A stretch of 64,000 nucleotides of DNA from positions 423,930-487,929 of the forward strand of contig NZ_JPRF03000032.1 in NCBI RefSeq assembly GCF_001188955.3, written 5' to 3'. This document shows positions 50,026-58,111 of the stretch, one piece after another. The notes under the pieces were generated by a model. The model ran no database searches, was not told where the DNA came from, and saw only the letters and a list, made by a program, of their open reading frames with translations. This DNA is from Kitasatospora aureofaciens. Lineage in GTDB: Bacteria; Actinomycetota; Actinomycetes; Streptomycetales; Streptomycetaceae. A program made the position numbers and the translations under genes. Position 1 is the first letter of the stretch. Every line of letters starts with the position of its first letter.

Positions 50026-50064
50026 CGACCGGGCCCCCGCCGCACCTCGGCGGGGGCCCGGTCG
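50026..50064 (+). terminator. Terminator after metQ
   Basis: Perfect 17-bp stem (50026-50042 with 50048-50064) with a 5-base loop, 28 bases after metQ. Confidence 0.88.
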
Positions 50065-50196
50065 GGCAGTATGCACCAGGGACACCACGGCGGACCGGGT
50101 TCTGACGTACCGTCGTGCGACCGGCGCACCGCGTGATACCCGGGGTGCGCCGGAGGCGTACGGTGTTGTGTTCACGACCCGGCGAGGAGAGACGGC

Positions 50197-50832
50197 ATGG
50201 CAGCGAGCTTCCCCGAGACCGCCATCAGCACCGAACGGCTGCTGCTGCGTCCCCTTGTGGAGGACGACGCCCCGGGCCTGGCCACCATGATGGCCGACGA
50301 CCTCGTCCTGGCCTGGACGGACCTGCCCCACCCCTTCACCGAGGGCTACGCGGCGGAGCTCGCCCGCACCCTCGCCCCCGCCCACCGCGCCGCCGGGCGC
50401 GGCATCGTCCTCGCCGTCACCGAGCACCTCACCCAGCGCCTGGTCGGCCTGGTCGAACTGCGCAACACCGACTGGCGGCTGCGCAGCACCGAGATCTCCT
50501 ACGTCACCGCCACCTGGGCGCGCGGCGAGGGCTACGCCCCCGAGGCCGTCCTCGGCGTCGCCCAGTGGCTGTTCGAGGACCGCGGCTTCCTGCGCCTGGA
50601 GATGCGCACCGCCGCCGGGAACACCGCCGCCCAGCAGGTCGCCCAGAAGATCGGCGGCATCAGCGAGGGCGTGCTGCGCAGCGCCTGGATAGTGCGCGGC
50701 GAGTCCGGGGAGGTCGTCGAGGAGAGCCGGAGCGACCTGATCCTGTGGAGCCTGCTCCCGGAGGACCTGGAGTCGCCCGAACTGCACCGCGACGGCTGGC
50801 ACGGCGACCACCGCTACGTGCTGCGGGACTGA
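50197..50832 (+). CDS. GNAT acetyltransferase, RimJ/RimL type
   Basis: 211 residues. N-terminal ISTERLLLRPLVEDDAPGL is the usual start of the RimJ/L group, then ATWARGEGYAPEAVLGVAQWLFEDRGFLRLEMRT, the acetyl-CoA loop and following helix, and AGNTAAQQVAQKIGG. Likely acetylates an amino-terminal or small-molecule amine; the target is unknown. ATG preceded by GGAGAG. Confidence 0.9.
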   Translation: MAASFPETAISTERLLLRPLVEDDAPGLATMMADDLVLAWTDLPHPFTEGYAAELARTLAPAHRAAGRGIVLAVTEHLTQRLVGLVELRNTDWRLRSTEISYVTATWARGEGYAPEAVLGVAQWLFEDRGFLRLEMRTAAGNTAAQQVAQKIGGISEGVLRSAWIVRGESGEVVEESRSDLILWSLLPEDLESPELHRDGWHGDHRYVLRD

Positions 50833-50963
50833 GCCGCCGTCCGGCCACCCGCCCGGCGCGGACATCTGTGCGAGATGTCGGCCTCCGGGCGGTCGTACCC
50901 GGTAGCCTCTCCACCGGTGTCGCACAGTGGGCGCCGCATCGAGTCGAGGGAGAACGGCCGCAG

Positions 50964-52220
50964 ATGGCTGACCGGATCACGGTCATCGGGTGGGACGGTA
51001 CGCCGCTGACCGAGGCGGCCGGTGCGGCCCTCGCCGCAGCGACCCTGGTGGCCGGAGCGCCCTACCAACTGGACGCCCTTCCAGTACCGGAGGACGCCGA
51101 GCGGATCACCCTCGGCAACATCAGCCAGGCCGCCCGTACGATCGCCGAGCACCGCGGCGCCGCCGTCGTGGTCGCCGAGGGAGACCCGGGCTTCTTCGGC
51201 GTGGTGCGCACCCTGCGCCGCCCCGAGTACGGCCTCGAACTCGAAGTACTCCCCGCCGTCTCCTCCGTCGCCACCGCCTTCGCCCGGGCCGGGATGCCCT
51301 GGGAGGACGCCCAGGTGGTCAGCGCCCACGGCGGCCGGCTGCGCCGCGCGGCCAACATCTGCCGGGCCCACCCCAAGGTCGCGGTGCTCACCGCCCCGGG
51401 CGCCGGCCCGAGCGAACTCGCCCTGCTGCTGCGCGGGGTGCACCGGACCTTCGTGGTCTGCGAGGCCCTCGGCACCCCGGAGGAGGACGTCACCGTCCTG
51501 ACCTCCGACCGGATCGCCGACCACGTCTGGCGCGACCCCAACGTGGTGCTGGTGATCGGCGGCGGAGCCCAGGTGGGGGCGGTCGGCGAGGCGGCCGGAT
51601 GGCTGGCCGGGCGCCCGGTGGGCTACCCCGGCGCGGAACGCGGCTGGGCACTCCCCGGTGACGCCTACGCGGGCGCCGGGCGCGAGGAGGGCGAGCCGGG
51701 CGCATCGGAGGCGCTGCCCGCGCACGTGCGCGCCCTGGTGCTGGCCCGTCTGGGTGCACGTCCGGGGGACCTGGTCTGGTCGGTCGGCGCGGGCAGCGGC
51801 GCCCTCGCGGTGGAGGCGGCCCGGTTCGGCGCCGCGGTGGTCGCGGTCGAGGCCTCCCGCTCGGCCTGCGCCCGGATCACCGTCAACGCCCGCCGGTACG
51901 GGGTCGAGGTGGAGACCGTGTACGGGCAGGGCCCCGAAGTGCTGGGCGGACTGCCCGAGCCGGACACGGCGGTCGTGGAGGCCGGCGGTCTCGAGGTGGT
52001 GCGGGCCGTGCTGGCCCGCAGGCCGGAGCGCTTCGTCGCGCTGGCCCGCACCTTCGCCGAGGCGGAGGAGATCCACCGGGCCATCGTCGGGGCGGGCTAC
52101 CGGGCGGAGGGCGCGCTGCTGCAGTCCACCCCGCTGCGGGCGGCCGAGGAGGGCGGCGCACTGGCGCTCGGGGCGGGCGCGGGCGGTGCCCTGCTGCTCT
52201 GGGGTGAGCAGATCGTGTGA
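50964..52220 (+). CDS. cobL: Precorrin-6Y C5,15-methyltransferase (decarboxylating), CbiE-CbiT fusion
   Basis: 418 residues. Residues 1-200 are the CbiE-type tetrapyrrole methylase (VVAEGDPGFFGVVRTL, SSVATAFARAGMPW). Residues 235-410 are the CbiT Rossmann domain (DLVWSVGAGSGALAVEAAR). The fusion methylates C5 and C15 and removes the C12 acetate side chain on the aerobic cobalamin route. The start ATG has GGGAG at 13 bases, rather far. No cobalamin riboswitch core was recognised in the 131 bases upstream. Confidence 0.94.
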   Translation: MADRITVIGWDGTPLTEAAGAALAAATLVAGAPYQLDALPVPEDAERITLGNISQAARTIAEHRGAAVVVAEGDPGFFGVVRTLRRPEYGLELEVLPAVSSVATAFARAGMPWEDAQVVSAHGGRLRRAANICRAHPKVAVLTAPGAGPSELALLLRGVHRTFVVCEALGTPEEDVTVLTSDRIADHVWRDPNVVLVIGGGAQVGAVGEAAGWLAGRPVGYPGAERGWALPGDAYAGAGREEGEPGASEALPAHVRALVLARLGARPGDLVWSVGAGSGALAVEAARFGAAVVAVEASRSACARITVNARRYGVEVETVYGQGPEVLGGLPEPDTAVVEAGGLEVVRAVLARRPERFVALARTFAEAEEIHRAIVGAGYRAEGALLQSTPLRAAEEGGALALGAGAGGALLLWGEQIV

Positions 52221-52701
52221 AGGCCTCGGGTGCGCCGGGGCCGGTGGGCGGCCCCGGCGGTGATCCAGGTCGCATCCGGACACCGATTCGAGAGGTCACC
52301 GCGCCGGGCCGGTAGTGTGGCGTCCCAGGCGGCTGCAGCCGTCGGCAACCTGCCCGATTCGGTCGGTTTGTCACCTTTTTGACGTGGTGCAACCCGGTTC
52401 CGCTCGGAGTGTGGGCAATTCGACGGGCCGCGTGCCGGACCTGGAGAATGTCGTAGGGTCCGGTGCGGTCGTGCCGGTTGCTCCGGGTTGTCGTTGTTTC
52501 AGATGGTGCACCGTCCTCGCGGGCGGTGCCCGGGCCGGGGTGCCGCAGCGCGCCGGAAGGACTTGGGCCGCAGCGCCACGGCGCGGCGGCCGCGTGTGGT
52601 TGAGGGGCGGGTCGGTGCAGGTCCGGCCCGTGCGGATGGGCGCTGCGGTCGGTGATCGCGTCGCCAAGGGGCGCGGCAGCGGCCTGGAAGGAGCTTTGAC
52701 A
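52221..52701 (+). other. Upstream region of the bluB-cobT fusion gene
   Basis: 481 bases without a supported gene. A TTGACG (52379-52384) and a TAGGGT (52454-52459) occur but are not spaced as one promoter. No recognisable B12-box. The frame leading into the gene stays open but has no coding character and no conserved start. Confidence 0.5.
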
Positions 52702-55700
52702 ATGACCGATGGCGGCCACGTCCCGGGCGAGGGACTGCCGGAGCACCTGCACGCCGGGCCCGACCCGCTCGGCGGACCGGAGGGCGTCGCGGGCGTTGCA
52801 CCCCTGCAGGGCGTCGCGACCGACGGCGGCGTGATCCCCAACCCGGCGGCGCCGACCGGCGCGATGCCCGGTGCGGTGCCCGGTGCGATGCCCCCCGGCG
52901 CGGGCGTGATCCCGCCGCAGGGCCAGTCGAACTTCACCGTCCCCGGAGTGCCGCCCCAGGCCGTCCCGGGCCAGGGCTGGGCCGTCGATCAGGGCGCGGC
53001 GCGCCCCGCCTTCCACTTCGTCGACCAGCCGGACGGGCTCGACGACGAGGACGACGTCCTGCTGATGCCCGGTCCGCAGGGCTCCTGGGGCGCCGAGCAG
53101 GCGCCGTTCGCGCCGCAGGAGGGCACCCCGGTCGAGCCGTCCTGGCCGCCGGTGGACCCGCCGGTGCTCGGCGGCGAGCACCTGACGCAGCAGCACGTCC
53201 AGGCGCAGCCGCACGTCCAGCAGCCGATGACGCAGGCTCAGCCGCCCCGCCGGCCGCTGCACGCCGGCCCGCCGATTCCGGACCCCTCGCTGATGACCGG
53301 CCAGGTGCCGGTCCGTTCGCTGGCCGACCGCGGCCCGTCGCAGGGCGGCACGCCGGCGCACGGCATCCCGGTCGTCGGCCGCCCGCCGATGGGCGAGGCC
53401 GCCGGGCCGGTCCCGGGCACCGTGCCGCAGGGCGTGCCGCAGGCCGCCCCGACGGCGCCCGTCGCGCAGGTGGCCCCGGTGGCCGCCACGGTCGAGGGCG
53501 GGCCGGAGGCGCACCAGGTGCCGCAGGGTCAGGGCTACCAGCAGGTGCCGCTGGCCGGGCAGCCGGTCGAGGGCCTGATGGGCGTCGAGACGGTCGGGGC
53601 GATCGAGGTGGTCGAGGTCGTCGAGCTGCCGGAGGCCGTCCAGGCCGTGCCGGTCGCCGAGGCCGCGCAGGCCGCGCCGGCGCCCGAGGCCGTGCCGGTC
53701 GCCGAGGCCACCCAGGTCACCCAGGCCGTCGTGGTCGAGCCGGTCCCGGCGGAGGCCGCCGCCCAGCCGGTCGCCGAGCAGGGCGCCGGGGCGGTCGCGG
53801 TGGAGAGTGCCGCGGTCGAGACCGTGGTCGTCGACGCCGCCGCCGTGGAGACGGCCGTTGCCGAGGGCGTCGCCGTCGAGGGCGCTGCCGAGGCCCTCGC
53901 CGCAGAGGGCGTCGCAGAAGGTGTCGCGCCCGCCGAGCAGCCCGAGGGCGCCGCTCCGGCCGGTCAGCCGCGCCGGATCTCCGCCTTCCTCGCCGCGCCG
54001 ACCCCGCACGGCCTGCCCAAGGTCGAGGCCGCCCAGCAGGCCCCGGCGGCCGGGGAGACGGCGCAGGAGCAGCAGCCCGCCCCCATAGCGCCCGCCGACG
54101 CGCCGCAGGCCGCCGAGCAGGCCCCGGAGGCCGAGGCGGTCCAGGCGGCGGAGCTGACCGGGTCGGCCGAGCAGGTCGTCGAGGCCGTGGAGGCCGTCGA
54201 AGCGGCCCAGGCTGTCGTGGTCGAGGCGGTGGCCGAAACCGCCGCCGGTACCGGTGAGATGCCCTCCGGGCAGGCCGTCGCCGAGACCGCCGGTCAGGAG
54301 ACGGTCGCCACTGAGCCGATCATTGCCGAGCCGATCGTCGCCGAGCAGGCCGTCGTCGCCGAGCCGGTCGCCGTCGAGGGTGAGCAGGTGCAGCCGGAGG
54401 CCGTAGCGGCCGAGCAGCCCGCCGAGGCCCCGGCCGGGCCGGTCGCGGAGCAGGCCGTCGAAGCCGTTGTGGACCAGCCCGTCGAGCAGCCCGTGGAGGC
54501 CGGTGCCGACGCCGGTGCCGAGGCCGCGCAGCCCGTCGAGGCCGCCGCCCCGGAGGCCGAGCCGCAGCCGACGGCCGAGGCCCTCGCACAGCCCGCCGAG
54601 ACCGCGGAGACCGCGGAGACGTCGGAGACCGCCGAGCAGTCTTCCGGGGCCGCGGCCGCCGGGGCGCCCGCCGTCGAGGAGCCGCAGGCCGAGCCCGTCG
54701 CCGCCGGGCCGGAGGCCGTCCAGGAGGAGCCCGCCGCCCAGCCGGTCGCGGAGCAGGCCGCCGAGCAGCCCGAGGCCCCCGCCGCCGAGGAGCCGCAGCC
54801 AGAGGCCCGGGCCGAGCAGCCCGCCGACCAGCAGCCCGCCGACGAGCAGCCCGGGCAGCCCGCGGAGTCCGTCGAGCCGTCCGAGGCGCCCGCCGCCGAG
54901 GACGAGCAGCCCGCCGAGCCCGCCGAGCCCCGCGGCCCGGCCGCCCCCGGCTACGACGAGGCCGGCCGCGACGCCGTCCACCAGGTGATCCGCGAGCGCC
55001 GCGACATCCGCAACGGCTTCCGCCCGGACCCGATCCCGCACGAGGTGCTGATCCGCGTCCTGGAGGCCGCCCACACCGCGCCCAGCGTCGGCTACTCGCA
55101 GCCCTGGGACTTCGTGGTGATCCGCTCGGCGAAGACCCGCAAGCGGATGCACGCCCTGGCCGAGCGCCAGCGCGAGGCGTACGCGGACTCGCTGCCGAAG
55201 GGCCGGGCCAAGCAGTTCCGGGAGATCAAGATCGAGGCCATCCTCGAGACCCCGGTGAACATCGTGGTCACCGCCGACCGCACCCGCGGCGGCCGCCACA
55301 CCCTGGGCCGGCACACCCAGCCGCAGATGGCCCCGTACTCGGCCGCCCTGGCCGTCGAGAACCTCTGGCTGGCCGCCCGCGCCGAGGGCCTGGGCGTCGG
55401 CTGGGTGAGCTTCTTCGACGACGAGCAGCTGGTCCGCGAGCTCGGTCTGCCCGAGCACCTGGAGGTCGTCGCCTACCTGTGCGTCGGCTTCGTCGACTCC
55501 TTCCCGGACGAGCCGGAGCTGGAGCAGCAGGGCTGGGCCAAGAAGCGCCCGCTCGCCTGGGTCGTCCACGAGGAGCAGTACGGCAACCGCGCCCTGCCCG
55601 GCGAGGAGCCGCAGAGCCTGCTGGCGGAGACCCTGCGCGGCATCCGTCCGCTGGACGCCAAGGCGCTCGGCGAGGCCTGGGACCGCCAGAAGCGGATGAC

Positions 55701-56688
55701 CAAGCCGGCCGGTTCGCTCGGCATGCTGGAGATCATCTCCGCCCAGCTGTGCGGTCTCTCCCGCAAGTGCCCGCCGCCGCTCCCGGAGCCCGCCTGCGTG
55801 GCGATCTTCGCGGCCGACCACGGCGTGCACGCCCAGGGCGTCAGCCCGTGGCCGCAGGAGGTGACCGCCCAGATGGTCGGCAACTTCCTGGCCGGGGGAG
55901 CGGTGATCAACTCCTTCGCCAAGCAGATCGGCACCGAGGTCTGCGTGGTGGACGTCGGCGTCGCCGCCGAGCTGCCGCAGGCCGTACAGCAGGGTCGCGC
56001 CACCGGTCTGCTGCCGCGCAAGGTCAAGCCCGGCACCGCCGACATGACCCAGGGCCCGGCGATGACCCGCGAGGAGGCCCTCCAGGCCGTCGAGGTCGGC
56101 ATCGAGACCGCCCGCGACCTGGTCGCGGCGGGCAACAAGGCACTGGTCACCGGCGACATGGGCATCGCCAACACCACCGCCTCGGCCGCCCTGATCTCGG
56201 TGTTCACCGGCCTCGACCCGGCCGAGGTCACCGGCCGCGGCACCGGCATCGACGACGAGACCCACGCCCGCAAGATCGAGGTCATCCGCGCCGCGCTGGC
56301 CCTGCACCAGCCCGACCCGAACGACCCGATCGGCGTCCTCGCCGCCGTCGGCGGCCTGGAGCACGCGGCCATCGCCGGCTTCCTGCTGGGCGCAGCCTCG
56401 CTGCGCACCCCGGTGGTGCTGGACGGCGTGATCGCCGGTTCGGCCGCGCTGGTCGCCAAGGCGATCGCCCCCGAGGTGCTCGCGGCCTGCATCGCCGGCC
56501 ACCGTTCCGCCGAGCCCGGCCACCAGGCCGCGCTGGCGAAGCTGGGCCTGCGTCCGCTGATCGACCTCGACCTGCGGCTCGGCGAGGGCACCGGTGCCCT
56601 GCTGGCGCTGCCGCTGGTGCAGAGTGCGGCCCGCGCGATGCACGATGTAGCCACCTTCGACTCCGCCGGGGTCACCGAGAAGGCCTGA
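52702..56688 (+). CDS. cobT: BluB-CobT fusion: dimethylbenzimidazole synthase and NaMN:DMB phosphoribosyltransferase with long disordered N-terminus
   Basis: 1328 residues from an ATG with GGAAGGAG 8 bases before. Residues 1-745 are low complexity: Pro/Gly/Gln-rich to about 300, then Ala/Glu/Val/Pro-rich with many 'VAE', 'AEQP' and 'EAV' repeats, and no predicted fold. Residues 755-970 form the nitroreductase-fold BluB domain (RRDIRNGFRPDPIPHEVL, AAHTAPSVGYSQPWDF, GLGVGWVSFF), which cleaves FMN to make 5,6-dimethylbenzimidazole. Residues 980-1325 are CobT (AADHGVHAQGVSPWP, GDMGIANTTASAAL, GEGTGALLALPL with the catalytic Glu), which ribosylates that base. The fusion joins two consecutive steps of lower-ligand assembly. 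Confidence 0.92.
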   Translation: MTDGGHVPGEGLPEHLHAGPDPLGGPEGVAGVAPLQGVATDGGVIPNPAAPTGAMPGAVPGAMPPGAGVIPPQGQSNFTVPGVPPQAVPGQGWAVDQGAARPAFHFVDQPDGLDDEDDVLLMPGPQGSWGAEQAPFAPQEGTPVEPSWPPVDPPVLGGEHLTQQHVQAQPHVQQPMTQAQPPRRPLHAGPPIPDPSLMTGQVPVRSLADRGPSQGGTPAHGIPVVGRPPMGEAAGPVPGTVPQGVPQAAPTAPVAQVAPVAATVEGGPEAHQVPQGQGYQQVPLAGQPVEGLMGVETVGAIEVVEVVELPEAVQAVPVAEAAQAAPAPEAVPVAEATQVTQAVVVEPVPAEAAAQPVAEQGAGAVAVESAAVETVVVDAAAVETAVAEGVAVEGAAEALAAEGVAEGVAPAEQPEGAAPAGQPRRISAFLAAPTPHGLPKVEAAQQAPAAGETAQEQQPAPIAPADAPQAAEQAPEAEAVQAAELTGSAEQVVEAVEAVEAAQAVVVEAVAETAAGTGEMPSGQAVAETAGQETVATEPIIAEPIVAEQAVVAEPVAVEGEQVQPEAVAAEQPAEAPAGPVAEQAVEAVVDQPVEQPVEAGADAGAEAAQPVEAAAPEAEPQPTAEALAQPAETAETAETSETAEQSSGAAAAGAPAVEEPQAEPVAAGPEAVQEEPAAQPVAEQAAEQPEAPAAEEPQPEARAEQPADQQPADEQPGQPAESVEPSEAPAAEDEQPAEPAEPRGPAAPGYDEAGRDAVHQVIRERRDIRNGFRPDPIPHEVLIRVLEAAHTAPSVGYSQPWDFVVIRSAKTRKRMHALAERQREAYADSLPKGRAKQFREIKIEAILETPVNIVVTADRTRGGRHTLGRHTQPQMAPYSAALAVENLWLAARAEGLGVGWVSFFDDEQLVRELGLPEHLEVVAYLCVGFVDSFPDEPELEQQGWAKKRPLAWVVHEEQYGNRALPGEEPQSLLAETLRGIRPLDAKALGEAWDRQKRMTKPAGSLGMLEIISAQLCGLSRKCPPPLPEPACVAIFAADHGVHAQGVSPWPQEVTAQMVGNFLAGGAVINSFAKQIGTEVCVVDVGVAAELPQAVQQGRATGLLPRKVKPGTADMTQGPAMTREEALQAVEVGIETARDLVAAGNKALVTGDMGIANTTASAALISVFTGLDPAEVTGRGTGIDDETHARKIEVIRAALALHQPDPNDPIGVLAAVGGLEHAAIAGFLLGAASLRTPVVLDGVIAGSAALVAKAIAPEVLAACIAGHRSAEPGHQAALAKLGLRPLIDLDLRLGEGTGALLALPLVQSAARAMHDVATFDSAGVTEKA

Positions 56689-56816
56689 CCGCCCGCTCAC
56701 CGCTCCGCGGACCGGCCCGAGGGCGCGCCGGTCCGCGCAGCGGCGTACCGCCGACCGGCATTGCCGGGCGGCGTGCCACCGCACTGCCCCAGATCCCACT
56801 CCCAGGAGCACCGCCG

Positions 56817-58063
56817 ATGACCGCGCCCACCCCGCACCCCAGCACCGAGGGCCGCACCCCCTACCCGGTCGGTCTGCTGCTGGCCGGCCGCCGTGTCGTG
56901 GTGGTCGGCGGCGGCCAGGTCGCGCAGCGGCGGCTGCCGGCCCTGATCGCCTCCGGTGCGGAGCTGCACCTGATATCCCCGGCCACCACCCCGGCCGTCC
57001 AGGCCATGGCCGACGCGGGCGAGCTGACCTGGCACGCCCGCCCGTACGCCGACGGCGACCTGGCCGGCGCCTGGTACGTGCTGGTCGCCACCGACGACCC
57101 GGCGGTCAACACGGCCGTCAGCGCCGAGGCCGAGCGCGAGCGGGTGTTCTGCTCCCGCAGCGACGACGCCTCCGCCGCCACCGCCTGGACCCCGGCCAGC
57201 GGCCGCGACGCCGGTGCCACCGTCGCCGTCCTCACCGGCGACCCCCGGCACTCCGCCGCCCTGCGCGACGCCATCGTCGGCGGCCTGCGGGACGGCTCGC
57301 TGGCCGCCCGCTCGTACCGCTCGCGCGGCGCAGGCGTCGCCCTGGTCGGCGGCGGCCCGGCGACCCGGACCTGATCACCGTGCGCGGCCGCCGACTGCTC
57401 GCCGACGCCGACGTGGTGGTCGCCGACCGCCTCGCCCCGCGCGAGCTGCTCGCCGAACTGCCCGAGGACGTCGAGGTGATCGACGCCTCGAAGATCCCGT
57501 ACGGCCGCCAGATGGCCCAGGAGGCGATCAACCGGGCGCTGATCGAGCACGCCGAGGCCGGGAAGTTCGTGGTCCGGCTCAAGGGCGGCGATCCGTACGT
57601 CTTCGGCCGCGGCGGCGAGGAGCTGCTGGCCTGCGCCGAGGCAGGCGTCCCGGTCACCGTGGTGCCCGGCATCTCCAGCTCCATCAGCGTCCCGGAGACG
57701 GCCGGCATCCCGGTCACCCACCGCGGGCTGACCCAGGAGTTCACCGTCGTCTCCGGCCACGTCGGTCCGGACGACCCGCGCTCGGTCACCAACTGGCAGG
57801 CCGTCGCCGGGATGAGCGGCACCCTGGTGCTGCTGATGGCCGTGGACAAGATCGGCGCGATCGCCGCCAAGCTGGTCGAGCACGGTCGCCCGGCCGACAC
57901 CCCGGTCGCCGTCGTCCAGGAGGGCACCACCGCCGCCCAGCGCCGGGTGGACGCCACCCTGGGCACCGTCGCCGCCGTGGTCGAGGCCGAGGGCGTCAAA
58001 CCCCCCGCGGTGATCGTGGTCGGCGACGTGGTGAACGTCCTGGCCGCCGCCTTCCAGCGCTGA
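56817..58063 (+). pseudogene. cobA: Siroheme synthase/uroporphyrinogen-III C-methyltransferase (CysG/CobA type), frameshifted
   Basis: Two consecutive open frames make one gene. The first (56817-57374, ATG after CAGGAGCA) encodes the precorrin-2 dehydrogenase half (GRRVVVVGGGQVAQRRL, TDDPAVNTAV) and runs into LVGGGPATRT-stop. The second frame (57359-58063; first possible start the GTG at 57380) encodes the rest of the SUMT domain: DADVVVADRLAP, RLKGGDPYVFGRGGEE, GISSSISVPETAGIPVTHRG. One G missing after 57360 explains the break: restoring CCGGGCG gives GGGPGDPDLITVRG, the invariant SUMT motif. Either a real pseudogene or a sequencing error in a G run. Confidence 0.9.
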
Positions 58064-58078
58064 GCCCTCGCACGCCCG

Positions 58079-58111
58079 GAGTGGGAAGTCGGCCGGTCCG
58101 ACTTCTCACTC
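58079..58111. terminator. Hairpin after cobA (GAAGTCGG family)
   Basis: 14-bp stem (58079-58092 with 58098-58111) with one G-U pair and a CCGGT loop. It lies between the convergent cobA and SpoIIE-phosphatase genes and covers the latter's stop. The core GAAGTCGG-N5-CCGACTTC recurs at 62714 and 63044. Confidence 0.85.

Noticed and set aside
50833..52701. Cobalamin riboswitch upstream of cobL or the bluB-cobT fusion
   Set aside because: No B12-box or the associated conserved loops were recognised in either upstream region; a covariance-model search would settle it.
52315..52701. Longer N-terminus of the BluB-CobT fusion
   Set aside because: The frame is open upstream, but the ATG at 52702 has a strong ribosome site and the upstream part has no coding bias.
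51883..56811. Minus-strand open frame of 1642 codons across cobT
   Set aside because: Antisense shadow of the Ala/Glu-rich BluB-CobT coding region; Gly/Leu/Asp repeats mirror the + strand repeats.
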